53,818 bases of DNA from the IMG/VR virus record IMGVR_UViG_3300042559_000579, positions 1-53,818 of that record; one strand, 5' to 3'. Both the position numbers and the translations under genes were made by a program. Each line of letters starts with the position of its first letter. Position 1 is the stretch's first letter. The DNA comes from a virus. Shown one piece after another: positions 43,094 to 48,812 of the stretch. The notes beneath the pieces were generated by a model. The model did no database searches and was not told the origin of the DNA. It saw only the letters and a program-made list of their open reading frames with translations.

Positions 43094-43135
43094 GATTCGC
43101 TCCTGGTTCGCTGTCCTGCGTGCTGCAGTGATGAC

Positions 43136-43165
43136 AGTGTAACCAGAACTTAGATCATGATGCAA
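43136..43165 (-). promoter_or_regulatory. leftward promoter candidate P2
   Basis: Minus strand: TTGCAT, 18-bp spacer, TACACT. The leader of about 40 bases contains CACGCAGGACAGCG and leads to the DnaJ-type zinc gene at 43093. Confidence 0.6.
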
Positions 43166-43174
43166 TACCCAAAG

Positions 43175-43187
43175 AACCCGCTGGGTT
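43175..43187 (-). terminator. AACCC-AGC-GGGTT hairpin, copy 2
   Basis: Minus strand AACCCAGCGGGTT followed by CTTT, overlapping the TAA stop of the 58-aa gene. A short terminator-like hairpin directly before promoter P2. It repeats the 13-mer found at 41108-41120. Confidence 0.5.
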
Positions 43188-43362
43188 ATTCGGCGCCGAG
43201 CACCTTCTCAGCGAAGTCCCTGGCCTGCTGCGCGTCGAGGAACACCCGACGACCGATTTCAGCGCCGGAGTCCTCATCGCGGAAGACCACCTCGTAGATG
43301 GTCGCCTGCATTGGGGTGATGGTGACGGACAGACCGTCGGCCGTGTTTTCAAGCTTGATCAT
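43186..43362 (-). CDS. hypothetical protein, 58 aa
   Basis: Begins MIKLENTADGLSVTITP; beta strands (ATIYEVVFRDEDSGAEIGRR) then a helix (DAQQARDFAEKVLG). GGAAG precedes ATG at 43362. Unknown function; it looks like a small regulator or inhibitor fold. Confidence 0.6.
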   Translation of the reverse strand: MIKLENTADGLSVTITPMQATIYEVVFRDEDSGAEIGRRVFLDAQQARDFAEKVLGAE

Positions 43363-43372
43363 GACGCTTCCT

Positions 43373-43591
43373 TCAGAAACGCAGTGCCTCAACGTGGGCG
43401 ACCTCGGCCAAGACATACCGGAAGGTCGTTTCACCGTCGACCCGGTCCCAGGTCTTGTGCGACCCGGCGGGCATGAACTCCGGGCGGTCGATCGACTGCA
43501 GGTCGGCGTCCCATGGGAAATTGGGGGCCAGCAAGCTAAGGCTGATGTTTTGCCCCGTCAGGGCCATCTTGAAGTTGGCATTCAGCAGCAT
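43373..43591 (-). CDS. hypothetical protein, 72 aa
   Basis: Beta-rich with NISLSLLAPNFPWDADLQSI and a late YVLAEVAHVEAL strand. It is ten bases from both neighbours. No family recognised. Confidence 0.55.
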   Translation of the reverse strand: MLLNANFKMALTGQNISLSLLAPNFPWDADLQSIDRPEFMPAGSHKTWDRVDGETTFRYVLAEVAHVEALRF

Positions 43592-43601
43592 GGCAGTCTC
43601 C

Positions 43602-43853
43602 TCAGACGTTAATCAGGTCAAGGCGGGCGAGGCGGGCTTCGACCGCATCCCAGGCTTGGGACTCGGCGGCGACGAGGTCAATGCCGTCGACGTGGGTGAC
43701 CGGCACCCAGCCGCGGCCGTCGTTGGCCTCGTAAACCTCGACGCTGGCCGGGCTGCCCGGGGCGCTGAAGGTGTCGCGGGTGGCGCGGTGGTAGGCAGCG
43801 CGGATCTGCACTTCGCTGTCGTCGTCGCGGGTGTAGGTGAAGGTGACGTTCAT
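43602..43853 (-). CDS. hypothetical protein, 83 aa
   Basis: A beta-rich start (MNVTFTYTRDDDSEVQIRAA), a central VEVYEANDGRGWVPVTHVDG hairpin and a helical end (AAESQAWDAVEARLARLDL). No family named. A promoter-like unit at 43894-43923 lies directly upstream. Confidence 0.6.
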   Translation of the reverse strand: MNVTFTYTRDDDSEVQIRAAYHRATRDTFSAPGSPASVEVYEANDGRGWVPVTHVDGIDLVAAESQAWDAVEARLARLDLINV

Positions 43854-43893
43854 TTCGCTTTCCTTTCGCTGTCCTGCGTGTTGCAGTGATGCT

Positions 43894-43923
43894 AGTGTAA
43901 GCCCAACTTTGACTTTGACACAA
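43894..43923 (-). promoter_or_regulatory. leftward promoter candidate P3
   Basis: Minus strand: TTGTGT, 18-bp spacer, TACACT, leader with CAACACGCAGGACAGCG. It precedes the 83-aa gene. Confidence 0.6.
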
Positions 43924-43934
43924 GCCCCTTCAAT

Positions 43935-44147
43935 TCAGTCGGCTTTATGGTCACCAGCCTGTAGCGCCCTCTTGCCGGCAGCGGTGATCTTCCAGGCGAT
44001 GCCGCGATCAGGCGCGTGCTTGATCAGGCCGAGATCACGCAGGGTTCCCTGGTGACGGCCAATGAGTGCGAGGGCGCGATCGGTGAGACCCTGCACGCTG
44101 CGGTTGCGTTCGATCAGGGTCAGGGCGATGAGCTCTTGCTCGTGCAT
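43935..44147 (-). CDS. small winged-helix-like protein, 70 aa
   Basis: A 70-aa helical protein: ELIALTLIERNRSVQGLTDR, GTLRDLGLIKHAPDRGIAWK and ITAAGKRAL fit a compact winged-helix fold with a small beta wing. A candidate regulator, or a small phage protein without DNA binding. GAGGA precedes the ATG. The region upstream (44148-44336) holds the hairpin chain described as a candidate RNA. Confidence 0.55.
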   Translation of the reverse strand: MHEQELIALTLIERNRSVQGLTDRALALIGRHQGTLRDLGLIKHAPDRGIAWKITAAGKRALQAGDHKAD

Positions 44148-44205
44148 GGTGTCCTCCTCAGAACAGGGCGGGTACGTCGGTTAGATCTGGTGGAGGCACG
44201 GGTCG

Positions 44206-44337
44206 GCTGTAGTTCAACAGCGTCGGCGGGAAGGGCCAGTTGGGTAGACTGGGATTCAGCGGCCTCGCAACAGCAGGGTCTGTCTCCCCCTGATGAGGCC
44301 GCTTTGCCCGCCCGGGGGGATCTGGGCGGACTTTTTT
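44206..44337 (+). ncRNA. candidate structured RNA with terminator
   Basis: Four consecutive hairpins on the plus strand: GCTGT-6-ACAGC (44206-44221), CCAGT-7-ACTGG (44236-44252), a 9-bp AGCGGCCTC/GAGGCCGCT stem with 28-base loop (44258-44303), then CCGCCC-10-GGGCGG (44308-44329) followed by AC and six T (332-337). The last is a standard intrinsic terminator, reading opposite to the flanking genes. The nearly 190-bp space between coding genes is unusual here. No clear plus-strand promoter was found, so an element acting in the minus transcript remains possible. No Rfam family is recognised. Confidence 0.5.
44308..44337 (+). terminator. intrinsic terminator, plus strand
   Basis: Stem CCGCCC/GGGCGG (44308-44313 with 44324-44329), loop of 10, then AC and six T (44332-44337). 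It faces against the surrounding leftward genes and would end rightward or antisense transcription at this point. Confidence 0.6.
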
Positions 44338-44633
44338 CACAGCGCGGCGACCTTGACCGAGTAGACGGCCGTGGTCTTCGTTGCCTTGGCGATCGCCTCG
44401 GCGGGGATGGCGTACTGCTTGGCGATGGCCTTCCAGTCGACCGTCGAGCGGTTGCTCTCGACGTAGGTCGCCCGGAACAGGGCGCCGTCGAAGTGGTGCT
44501 GGCCGGACAGGCTCGCCTCTTCCTTGAGGGCCTTCTTGATCTCCTCGGCACGCGCCTCCAGCACGGCGATGTTCGCCAAGATGACGCCCAGCGTGTCGAT
44601 GTCGGCGGCGGCGGTGTTGATCGTGGTGTTCAT
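44337..44633 (-). CDS. conserved phage protein, 98 aa
   Basis: Helical, with IDTLGVILANIAVLEARAEE then IKKALKEEASLSG, followed by GALFRATYVESNRSTVDWKA, the latter a block I have seen in small phage proteins without assigned role. It ends in a short beta segment. It is driven by the P4 promoter-like unit upstream (44678-44707). Confidence 0.65.
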   Translation of the reverse strand: MNTTINTAAADIDTLGVILANIAVLEARAEEIKKALKEEASLSGQHHFDGALFRATYVESNRSTVDWKAIAKQYAIPAEAIAKATKTTAVYSVKVAAL

Positions 44634-44677
44634 TTCGCTGTCCTTCGCTGTAGTTGCTGCTTGATCGCAGTGACGCT

Positions 44678-44707
44678 AGTGTAAGCCCAACTTACACAGT
44701 CATGCAA
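44678..44707 (-). promoter_or_regulatory. leftward promoter candidate P4
   Basis: Minus strand: TTGCAT, 18-bp spacer, TACACT. The leader of about 40 bases is a diverged relative of the P1-P3 leaders, ending in GGACAGCGAA before ATG at 44633. Confidence 0.6.
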
Positions 44708-44714
44708 TACCAGA

Positions 44715-45014
44715 CTATGTCCTGGGGTCTTTGACCAGGGCCCGGACGTCGGCCAGCAGGTCCGCCTCACTGAACCCGTGGTGGCGCAGGAACCCCCGAG
44801 TCCCCAAGCCGTGGACGCCGGTGCGGCCTCGGTGGTGCTCGGGGCACAGTGGGATGACGTCCCAGTCGCTGGACCGCAGGCCCATGCCGGTGCCCACGCG
44901 CGGGTGGTGGAGTTCAGCCGGCCCGGGGTCGTGCGGGCCATGTATGCGCCGGCAGGCGATGCACCCCAAGGAAGCCACCTCGCCCATGTACCGACGCACC
45001 TGATGGGGCCTCAC
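44715..45014 (-). CDS. Ref-like HNH nuclease
   Basis: A 99-aa HNH-type protein: C18/C21 (LGCIACRRIHG), H36/H37 (ELHHPRVGTG), C57/H60/H61 (LCPEHHRG) and GVHGLGTRGF. The size and the order match the RecA-dependent Ref family known from phage P1 and other phages. It is part of a recombination module with the RuvC-like resolvase. Confidence 0.7.
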   Translation of the reverse strand: MRPHQVRRYMGEVASLGCIACRRIHGPHDPGPAELHHPRVGTGMGLRSSDWDVIPLCPEHHRGRTGVHGLGTRGFLRHHGFSEADLLADVRALVKDPRT

Positions 45015-45358
45015 AGGACGGCCTTGACTTCCTGCCGCGCAGACGCCTCTTGGCTGCGCCAGACGTCGATCCTGGCCTGCGCAGCCACCAGCCCCCAGCG
45101 GAGTTCCTCTTCAATTGCTACGGCCTGCTGCAGGCCCTTTAGGAGCTCGACGTAGTCGTCATGTGCGTACGCCTCGCGCTCCTGAGCGGCGGCCGTCCGG
45201 TTGCCGAACGTCTCTGCCTCCTTCATGAGGATGGCCTTCTTGGACTTCCGATATTCCTCCAGGAAGATCCGATCGGCTTTCGCCTGAGCGTACTTTTTGC
45301 CATGGCGAAAGATGAACTCGATCGCATCATTCGGATCCGTCGTCTTCTCCGGCCTCAT
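45011..45358 (-). CDS. helical protein of recombination module, 115 aa
   Basis: A helical, charged protein (MRPEKTTDPNDAIEFIFRHG, KYAQAKADRIFLEEYRKSKK, LKGLQQAVAIEEELRWGLVA). Proteins of this pattern lie beside Ref and RuvC genes in other phages, unnamed. ATG at 45358 has GGAG six bases before it; another ATG is two codons upstream. It overlaps the Ref-like gene as well as the preceding gene. Confidence 0.6.
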   Translation of the reverse strand: MRPEKTTDPNDAIEFIFRHGKKYAQAKADRIFLEEYRKSKKAILMKEAETFGNRTAAAQEREAYAHDDYVELLKGLQQAVAIEEELRWGLVAAQARIDVWRSQEASARQEVKAVL

Positions 45359-45758
45359 CGTCATCTCCTCTGTCCTCTGCAAAAACGTCGTACGGCGCAT
45401 CGAAGAGCCCGGCGCTCTTTGCCCATTGATACCGCACGCGGAACACCCGGCGCTGATCAGGCCGGAACGTTGACCCCTCGCCGTCCTCATACGCCGCCCG
45501 CACGAGGTTCTTGCGCAGGTCGGACACCGAGATTTCCAGCAGTTCGGCGTACCAGTCCAGGGCCGGCGAGTCGCAGAACAGCCAACGCAGCGCCTGGATC
45601 TGGTCCCTCAGCCGGTTGGCCTTGAACCGCGCTTCGGCCCGCGTCGGCGGCCGACAGCAGTCCTCAATCGCCACGCAGATGATGGCCTGGAGCAGGCGGC
45701 GGTCGGGGCCAAAGGCGTCGAATCGTTGCCTGCCGTCGTCCGCTCTCCAGCCGTCCAT
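45327..45758 (-). CDS. hypothetical protein, 143 aa
   Basis: A mostly helical 143-aa protein (RRLLQAIICVAIEDCCRPPT, FKANRLRDQIQALRWLFCDS, acidic end DDDEAGEDDGSE). The acidic tail resembles those of DNA-binding partners. ATG at 45758 overlaps the RuvC-like stop as TGATG with GGAGG upstream. It is a member of the recombination module; no family recognised. Confidence 0.6.
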   Translation of the reverse strand: MDGWRADDGRQRFDAFGPDRRLLQAIICVAIEDCCRPPTRAEARFKANRLRDQIQALRWLFCDSPALDWYAELLEISVSDLRKNLVRAAYEDGEGSTFRPDQRRVFRVRYQWAKSAGLFDAPYDVFAEDRGDDDEAGEDDGSE

Positions 45759-46210
45759 CAGCGCTGCCTCCTCAGCCACTCGGCCAACAAGAGCGCCTCA
45801 GCCGCCCCGTGATCCTTGACCCTCTTCAGTGGTGCCTCGGGCCATAGGCTGCGGGCGGCCAGCAGCGACGACGCCTTGTCCGCGGTCAGGCCCATCGTCC
45901 GCTTCCAGACCCTCGGCTCGGCCAGGGTGACCGGCCACGGCAGTAGGTCGAGAAGGCCCTGTATGGCCCCCACAGCGCGTCCAAAGGCGAAAGTCGAGGC
46001 CACCCCCTGTCCAGGCATGCTGTGGACGCTCTCAAGGGCCGCAACGCAATCGTCTCGGCCGACTGCCTGCAGCAGGTCCTCGCGCCAGCGGCGGACGGTA
46101 ATCCGGCGATCGGCGTTCGGGATTGGCCCGCACGCCCGGAAGGCGCCGTGGTGGTCGATCAGCCCCCAGGCGCCGGACACGAGCCCAGGGTCAACGCCCA
46201 AGATCACCAC
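45758..46210 (-). CDS. ruvC-like: RuvC-like Holliday-junction resolvase
   Basis: A 150-aa RNase H-fold nuclease. Catalytic acidic residues are visible: D7 in ILGVDPGLVSGAWG, E60 in AALESVHSMPGQGV, and D133 with H134 and E138 near the end (VKDHGAAEALLLAEW). It resolves branched DNA, usually for packaging or recombination. The first codon is GTG at 46210 or 46207; the latter overlaps the stop of the 46204 frame as GTGA, with GGGGGA upstream. Confidence 0.85.
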   Translation of the reverse strand: MVILGVDPGLVSGAWGLIDHHGAFRACGPIPNADRRITVRRWREDLLQAVGRDDCVAALESVHSMPGQGVASTFAFGRAVGAIQGLLDLLPWPVTLAEPRVWKRTMGLTADKASSLLAARSLWPEAPLKRVKDHGAAEALLLAEWLRRQR

Positions 46211-46433
46211 GCCAGTCCCCCTTCGCTCCCCGGTTGCCCAGGGCCCACTGTTGCCGGACGTCGCGCTCCAGCGTACTGCCCGGGTGGCGGCGCTGCCATT
46301 CCTGCAGCCACTGCATCGCGCGAGCGCGGTCGGCGATCCGCATCGAAATCAGCCATCTCACCAAGCAGCGATGCCGATGCTCGTCGGAATGCGTCGAGAG
46401 AATAGGGGTGGCAGAGTCGCTCGATGATGACAT
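46191..46433 (-). CDS. helical protein, DUF7696-like (overlapping frame)
   Basis: The frame gives SDEHRHRCLVRWLISMRIAD, then MQWLQEWQRRHPGSTLERDV, helical with Arg/Trp spacing like DUF7696 phage proteins. Third positions of its codons are mostly G or C over 46200-46400, which fits this genome better than the alternative frame. Only weak GAG before the ATG. It overlaps the 46204-46503 frame by about 230 bp, so only one is probably translated throughout. Confidence 0.5.
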   Translation of the reverse strand: MSSSSDSATPILSTHSDEHRHRCLVRWLISMRIADRARAMQWLQEWQRRHPGSTLERDVRQQWALGNRGAKGDWRGDLGR

Positions 46434-46503
46434 TGGACTCGACGTGGTAGTACGCGCACGACTCGCGCATCATGCACCAGCCTCCCATGCATGCGACTGT
46501 CAT
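46204..46503 (-). CDS. small Cys-motif protein (frame unresolved)
   Basis: Begins MTVACMGGWCMMRESCAYYH, then SNVIIERLC, the signature of a short phage protein with C/H residues for metal binding. ATG at 46503 overlaps the preceding stop as ATGA, strong support for this start. The later part (after about residue 40) has third positions unlike coding DNA here and is shadowed by the DUF7696-like frame. The true protein is probably shorter or frameshifted; see findings. Confidence 0.5.
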   Translation of the reverse strand: MTVACMGGWCMMRESCAYYHVESNVIIERLCHPYSLDAFRRASASLLGEMADFDADRRPRSRDAVAAGMAAPPPGQYAGARRPATVGPGQPGSEGGLAW

Positions 46504-46928
46504 CGCGCAGTCCTCAGCAGTTTGGCCAGCAGATCCTCGGCCGCGTACGCCCAGCGCCGGTACGTCCGGGCCGGCTCGCGCTTGCCGTTGCGGTGGACGC
46601 AATCAGCCGGGTCCATGTCGTAACCGTGCGGCTGCAGCCTCGCCCAGGCCTCGGCCATCCGCTGGGCATCATCGCCCGGCAGGCCGGAGCCGAAATACCG
46701 GCGGGCCCCGAGCACCTCGCCCGTCAGCGGTCCGTACTGGCGCAGCATCGCGTCGGTGATGCCCGGCCACTGCACCGGGTTGACGCCGTCATGGTGCCGA
46801 CAGAACCCAGGCGCCCCGCCACCGGCGGACATCGCCGCGGGGAACGGGCACCCATGCGCCCGGCAGCCCGTGGCCGCTGGCGCGTCTTCCTGCTCGTGGA
46901 TCTTCTTGAGAGTCGCTGCGTAGCCCAT
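46500..46928 (-). CDS. small protein with zinc-like CxxxxC..CxxHH, 142 aa
   Basis: A 142-aa protein with CRAHGCPFPAAMSAGGG followed by APGFCRHHDGV, a likely zinc site, and a helical C-terminal half (YRRWAYAAEDLLAKLLR). It resembles unnamed phage proteins beside the replication gene. ATG at 46928 follows AAGGAGAAGTGAC. Function unknown; a loader or replication partner is possible from context. Confidence 0.6.
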   Translation of the reverse strand: MGYAATLKKIHEQEDAPAATGCRAHGCPFPAAMSAGGGAPGFCRHHDGVNPVQWPGITDAMLRQYGPLTGEVLGARRYFGSGLPGDDAQRMAEAWARLQPHGYDMDPADCVHRNGKREPARTYRRWAYAAEDLLAKLLRTAR

Positions 46929-46929
46929 G

Positions 46930-47817
46930 TCACTTCTCCTTGCTGTACCGGCCTTCGGCCACCTTGACGAAATTGCTCGGCAGCATCAGCCACTCAAGGT
47001 CTGCCTGCCACTGTCGATCGCTCTTTGCCCGGCCGGTCAGGAAGTCGCTGCGGTTGACCGACTCGAAGAACTCCCGGAACCAGACCACGCCGCCAGCCCG
47101 GTCCCACTTCAGGTCAGCCCAGACCTCGCGCCACCGGCTGCGCATCAGCGCCTGCCGCTTCGGGCTCAGCACCATGACCCTGGCGAGAGTCGGGCAGCAC
47201 TCGTGGTAGAGCTCAACGATCTCAGCGTGCGGGCAGTCAGGTGCCGCAGGCGCTCTTTGGATCGCATGCTCCAAAGTTTTTGGCACATCCTGCAGCCGAT
47301 TTGGTGCTCCAGGCTTGCCCTGGGGCACAAGCTCCGAAGGAGCTATGTTCTTCTCTTGGTTCTTGGTTATTGGTTCTTGGTTCTTGGTTGGCATACGCCC
47401 CCCCATCGCCTCCCCATTGGCCTCCCCATTAGGGGGGCTATAGGGGGGGCATAGGGGGGCTATAGGGGGGGCATCCGTTTGTGCGGGTTTACCCTTGCTC
47501 CAGCGGTTCTCTGCGCCTGCTCGGCCACCAGCGCTCATGCGTCGGTACTTGGCGAGCTCCTCTTCGCAGCGCTTGTGCGTCCAGCCGGCGTCGGTGAGGG
47601 TGAAGAACTCGGTTAGAACAGCCCGGGCGGCCGATCGCTCCTCGGGGCTGCAGGCCATGATGCGGCGGCAGACGCGCTCAAGGTCGATGGAAAGCGGGGA
47701 TTCGGTCTCGTAGTAGAGCTCGATCAGGTCGCGGTAGATCGACCTCTCAAGCCGAGACAAGTGCCGCGTCGCGGCGTTGAAGTCGCCGATGTGGTGCGGG
47801 TAGTAGTGCATAGCCAT
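46930..47817 (-). CDS. DUF1376 (YdaU-like) replication protein, 295 aa
   Basis: Residues about 1-110 are a DUF1376 domain: HYYPHHIGDFNAATRHLSR, LERSIYRDLIELYYETESPL and RMSAGGRAGAENRW. This winged-helix-like domain opens many phage replication-initiation proteins. The middle (about 110-160) is Pro/Asn/Gln low complexity encoded by tandem DNA repeats at 47356-47473. The C-terminal part (WFREFFESVNRSDFLTGR, WQADLEWLMLPSNFVKV) is a common C-terminal block of such proteins. It probably binds the origin, as lambda O does. ATG at 47817 or the ATG two codons on. Confidence 0.75.
   Translation of the reverse strand: MAMHYYPHHIGDFNAATRHLSRLERSIYRDLIELYYETESPLSIDLERVCRRIMACSPEERSAARAVLTEFFTLTDAGWTHKRCEEELAKYRRMSAGGRAGAENRWSKGKPAQTDAPPIAPLCPPYSPPNGEANGEAMGGRMPTKNQEPITKNQEKNIAPSELVPQGKPGAPNRLQDVPKTLEHAIQRAPAAPDCPHAEIVELYHECCPTLARVMVLSPKRQALMRSRWREVWADLKWDRAGGVVWFREFFESVNRSDFLTGRAKSDRQWQADLEWLMLPSNFVKVAEGRYSKEK
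47356..47473. repeat. tandem repeats in replication gene, possible origin
   Basis: Five TTGGTT motifs at exact 7-bp intervals (47356, 363, 370, 377, 384), two GCCTCCCCATT copies 12 bp apart (47408 and 47420), and a 22-bp unit (beginning TAGGGGGGC) repeated twice in tandem (47430-47451 and 47452-47473). All lie inside the DUF1376 gene, as iterons lie in the O gene of lambdoid phages. An origin role is inference. Confidence 0.55.
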
Positions 47818-47909
47818 CCTCTTCCACCCTCAGAGGAGAGCACCGGCAGGCGGAGGAGGAACGCTTTTCGGGCGGGTAGCTACTCCCCCCCTAGCCGGGT
47901 CTCGCAACA

Positions 47910-48224
47910 TCATACCCGCCGAGGTCGACCTCCGCGAGCGCCATTGATGGCCGCCACCTTCCTGCGGCGTTGCAGGCGTTCCACCTCGGCCTGCAGTTCG
48001 TGCTGGGTGTACCCGGCGTCAGTCACGTCGAAGAACTGCTCCAGCACCGGTGAGATGCAGTCCCAGTCCAGCCGGATCAGGTCCTGCAGCAGCTTGCGAT
48101 CGCGCGGTAGCGGGCCCTCGCGCTTGAAATACGCGTCGATCATGCGGCGCAGCGCCAGATCCTCCGCGTCCGGCATGGAGGCCATCACGGGCCCCCAGGC
48201 GTCGAGGTTGAAGACGTAGTTCAC
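47910..48224 (-). CDS. short DUF1376-like protein, 104 aa
   Basis: WGPVMASMPDAEDLALRRMI, YFKREGPLPRDRKLLQDLIR, FFDVTDAGYTQHELQAEVER and AAINGARGGRPRR match the N-terminal domain of the downstream 295-aa replication protein in outline, so this looks like a stand-alone paralog. It could act as a partner or a modulator of the initiator. It overlaps the YdaS-like gene by four bases (ATGA-type). Confidence 0.6.
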   Translation of the reverse strand: MNYVFNLDAWGPVMASMPDAEDLALRRMIDAYFKREGPLPRDRKLLQDLIRLDWDCISPVLEQFFDVTDAGYTQHELQAEVERLQRRRKVAAINGARGGRPRRV

Positions 48225-48430
48225 GACGCGCTGCCGAACAAATCCGGCCGCAGGTCTTCCTTGCGGACGGCGCCGTTGGTCATCTTGCTGATGGCCACAG
48301 CGAGGTACGGGGAGCAGGTCTCCCGCCCGCTGATGATGCCCGACATCCAGGTGCGAGTGATGCCCAGCCTACGGGCCATGATGGCCTTGGAGCCGTGCGG
48401 CTGAGAGTCAAACCATTCTTTGAGAGTCAT
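48221..48430 (-). CDS. YdaS/Cro-like HTH regulator
   Basis: A 69-aa protein with an HTH: SKAIMARRLGITRTWMSGII then SGRETCSPYLAVAI, typical of YdaS/Cro-like repressors. It faces the early promoter region and probably binds it. ATG at 48430 has GAGG upstream; a longer start at 48457 is possible. No second repressor or integrase is visible, so lysogeny cannot be claimed. Confidence 0.7.
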   Translation of the reverse strand: MTLKEWFDSQPHGSKAIMARRLGITRTWMSGIISGRETCSPYLAVAISKMTNGAVRKEDLRPDLFGSAS

Positions 48431-48452
48431 ATCGGCCTCGTTGTGTGAGTGC

Positions 48453-48481
48453 ATCATACACGATGGCTTTGTTTTTTTATC
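48453..48481 (-). promoter_or_regulatory. leftward early promoter candidate PL
   Basis: Minus strand TATGAT (48458-48453, five of six to TATAAT) with a weak -35 (GATAAA) 17 bp upstream. It would drive the YdaS-like gene and the replication/recombination genes. Confidence 0.45.
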
Positions 48482-48486
48482 TAGTG

Positions 48487-48516
48487 TTGCAATCTGCGCT
48501 TACATCATGCTACAGT
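48487..48516 (+). promoter_or_regulatory. rightward early promoter candidate PR
   Basis: TTGCAA, 18-bp spacer, TACAGT with a TG before the -10 (TGCTACAGT). The start of transcription would be near 48523, about 22 bases before ATG at 48545. Two TGCAATCT octamers (48488 and 48516) flank the site and may be operators. Confidence 0.6.
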
Positions 48517-48544
48517 GCAATCTCATCAACAGCGAAGGGCGGAC

Positions 48545-48811
48545 ATGCTCACATCACAGGATCCATACAAACGCTACACAAACGCGGTGTCGACCGACGT
48601 GGCCGCCACGATCGCCCGCGAATGGGAAAGGCTGGGCCAGAACCCGCCGGACCTTGACACGAGAGTTCACCGCAATCGTCTCCGAGCGCATGGGTTCGAC
48701 AGCGCGATGGAGGCACGCGACGCAGAGATGCGCCGCATTCTTGACCGCGTCGAACAAGGCGCGGCACAACCCGGCGACATGCTCGCCATCCGAAGCTACA
48801 TGGGACTTTGA
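48545..48811 (+). CDS. small hypothetical protein, 88 aa
   Basis: First gene of the rightward operon. Helical (VAATIAREWERLGQNPP, then AEMRRILDRVEQGAAQPGDM), polar, unnamed. ATG at 48545 has GGGCGGAC before it. A role next to the single-strand-binding gene is inferred only from position. Confidence 0.6.
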   Translation: MLTSQDPYKRYTNAVSTDVAATIAREWERLGQNPPDLDTRVHRNRLRAHGFDSAMEARDAEMRRILDRVEQGAAQPGDMLAIRSYMGL

Positions 48812-48812
48812 T

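Larger units (their letters stand above)
44158..44340 (-). other. weak open frame, probably not a gene
   Basis: GTG at 44340 overlaps the upstream stop as GTGA, giving a possible 60-aa Pro/Arg-rich product (MKKVRPDPPGRAKRP...). It shows no family, no hydrophobic core and no secondary-structure pattern. The stretch is better explained by the four plus-strand hairpins at 44206-44329, which also account for the gap between genes. Confidence 0.3.

Noticed and set aside
44158-44340. Possible tRNA or ribozyme in the hairpin region
   Set aside because: There is a GTTCAA and a CTGATGAG, but no cloverleaf with acceptor and T-arm can be drawn and the GAAAC half of a hammerhead core is missing.
47356-47473. 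CRISPR-like array
   Set aside because: Repeats are tandem without unique spacers of uniform length; coding and iteron explanations fit better.
48221-48545. Lysogeny control region with attachment site
   Set aside because: Only one repressor-like gene is visible; no integrase, excisionase or tRNA-like att sequence was found.
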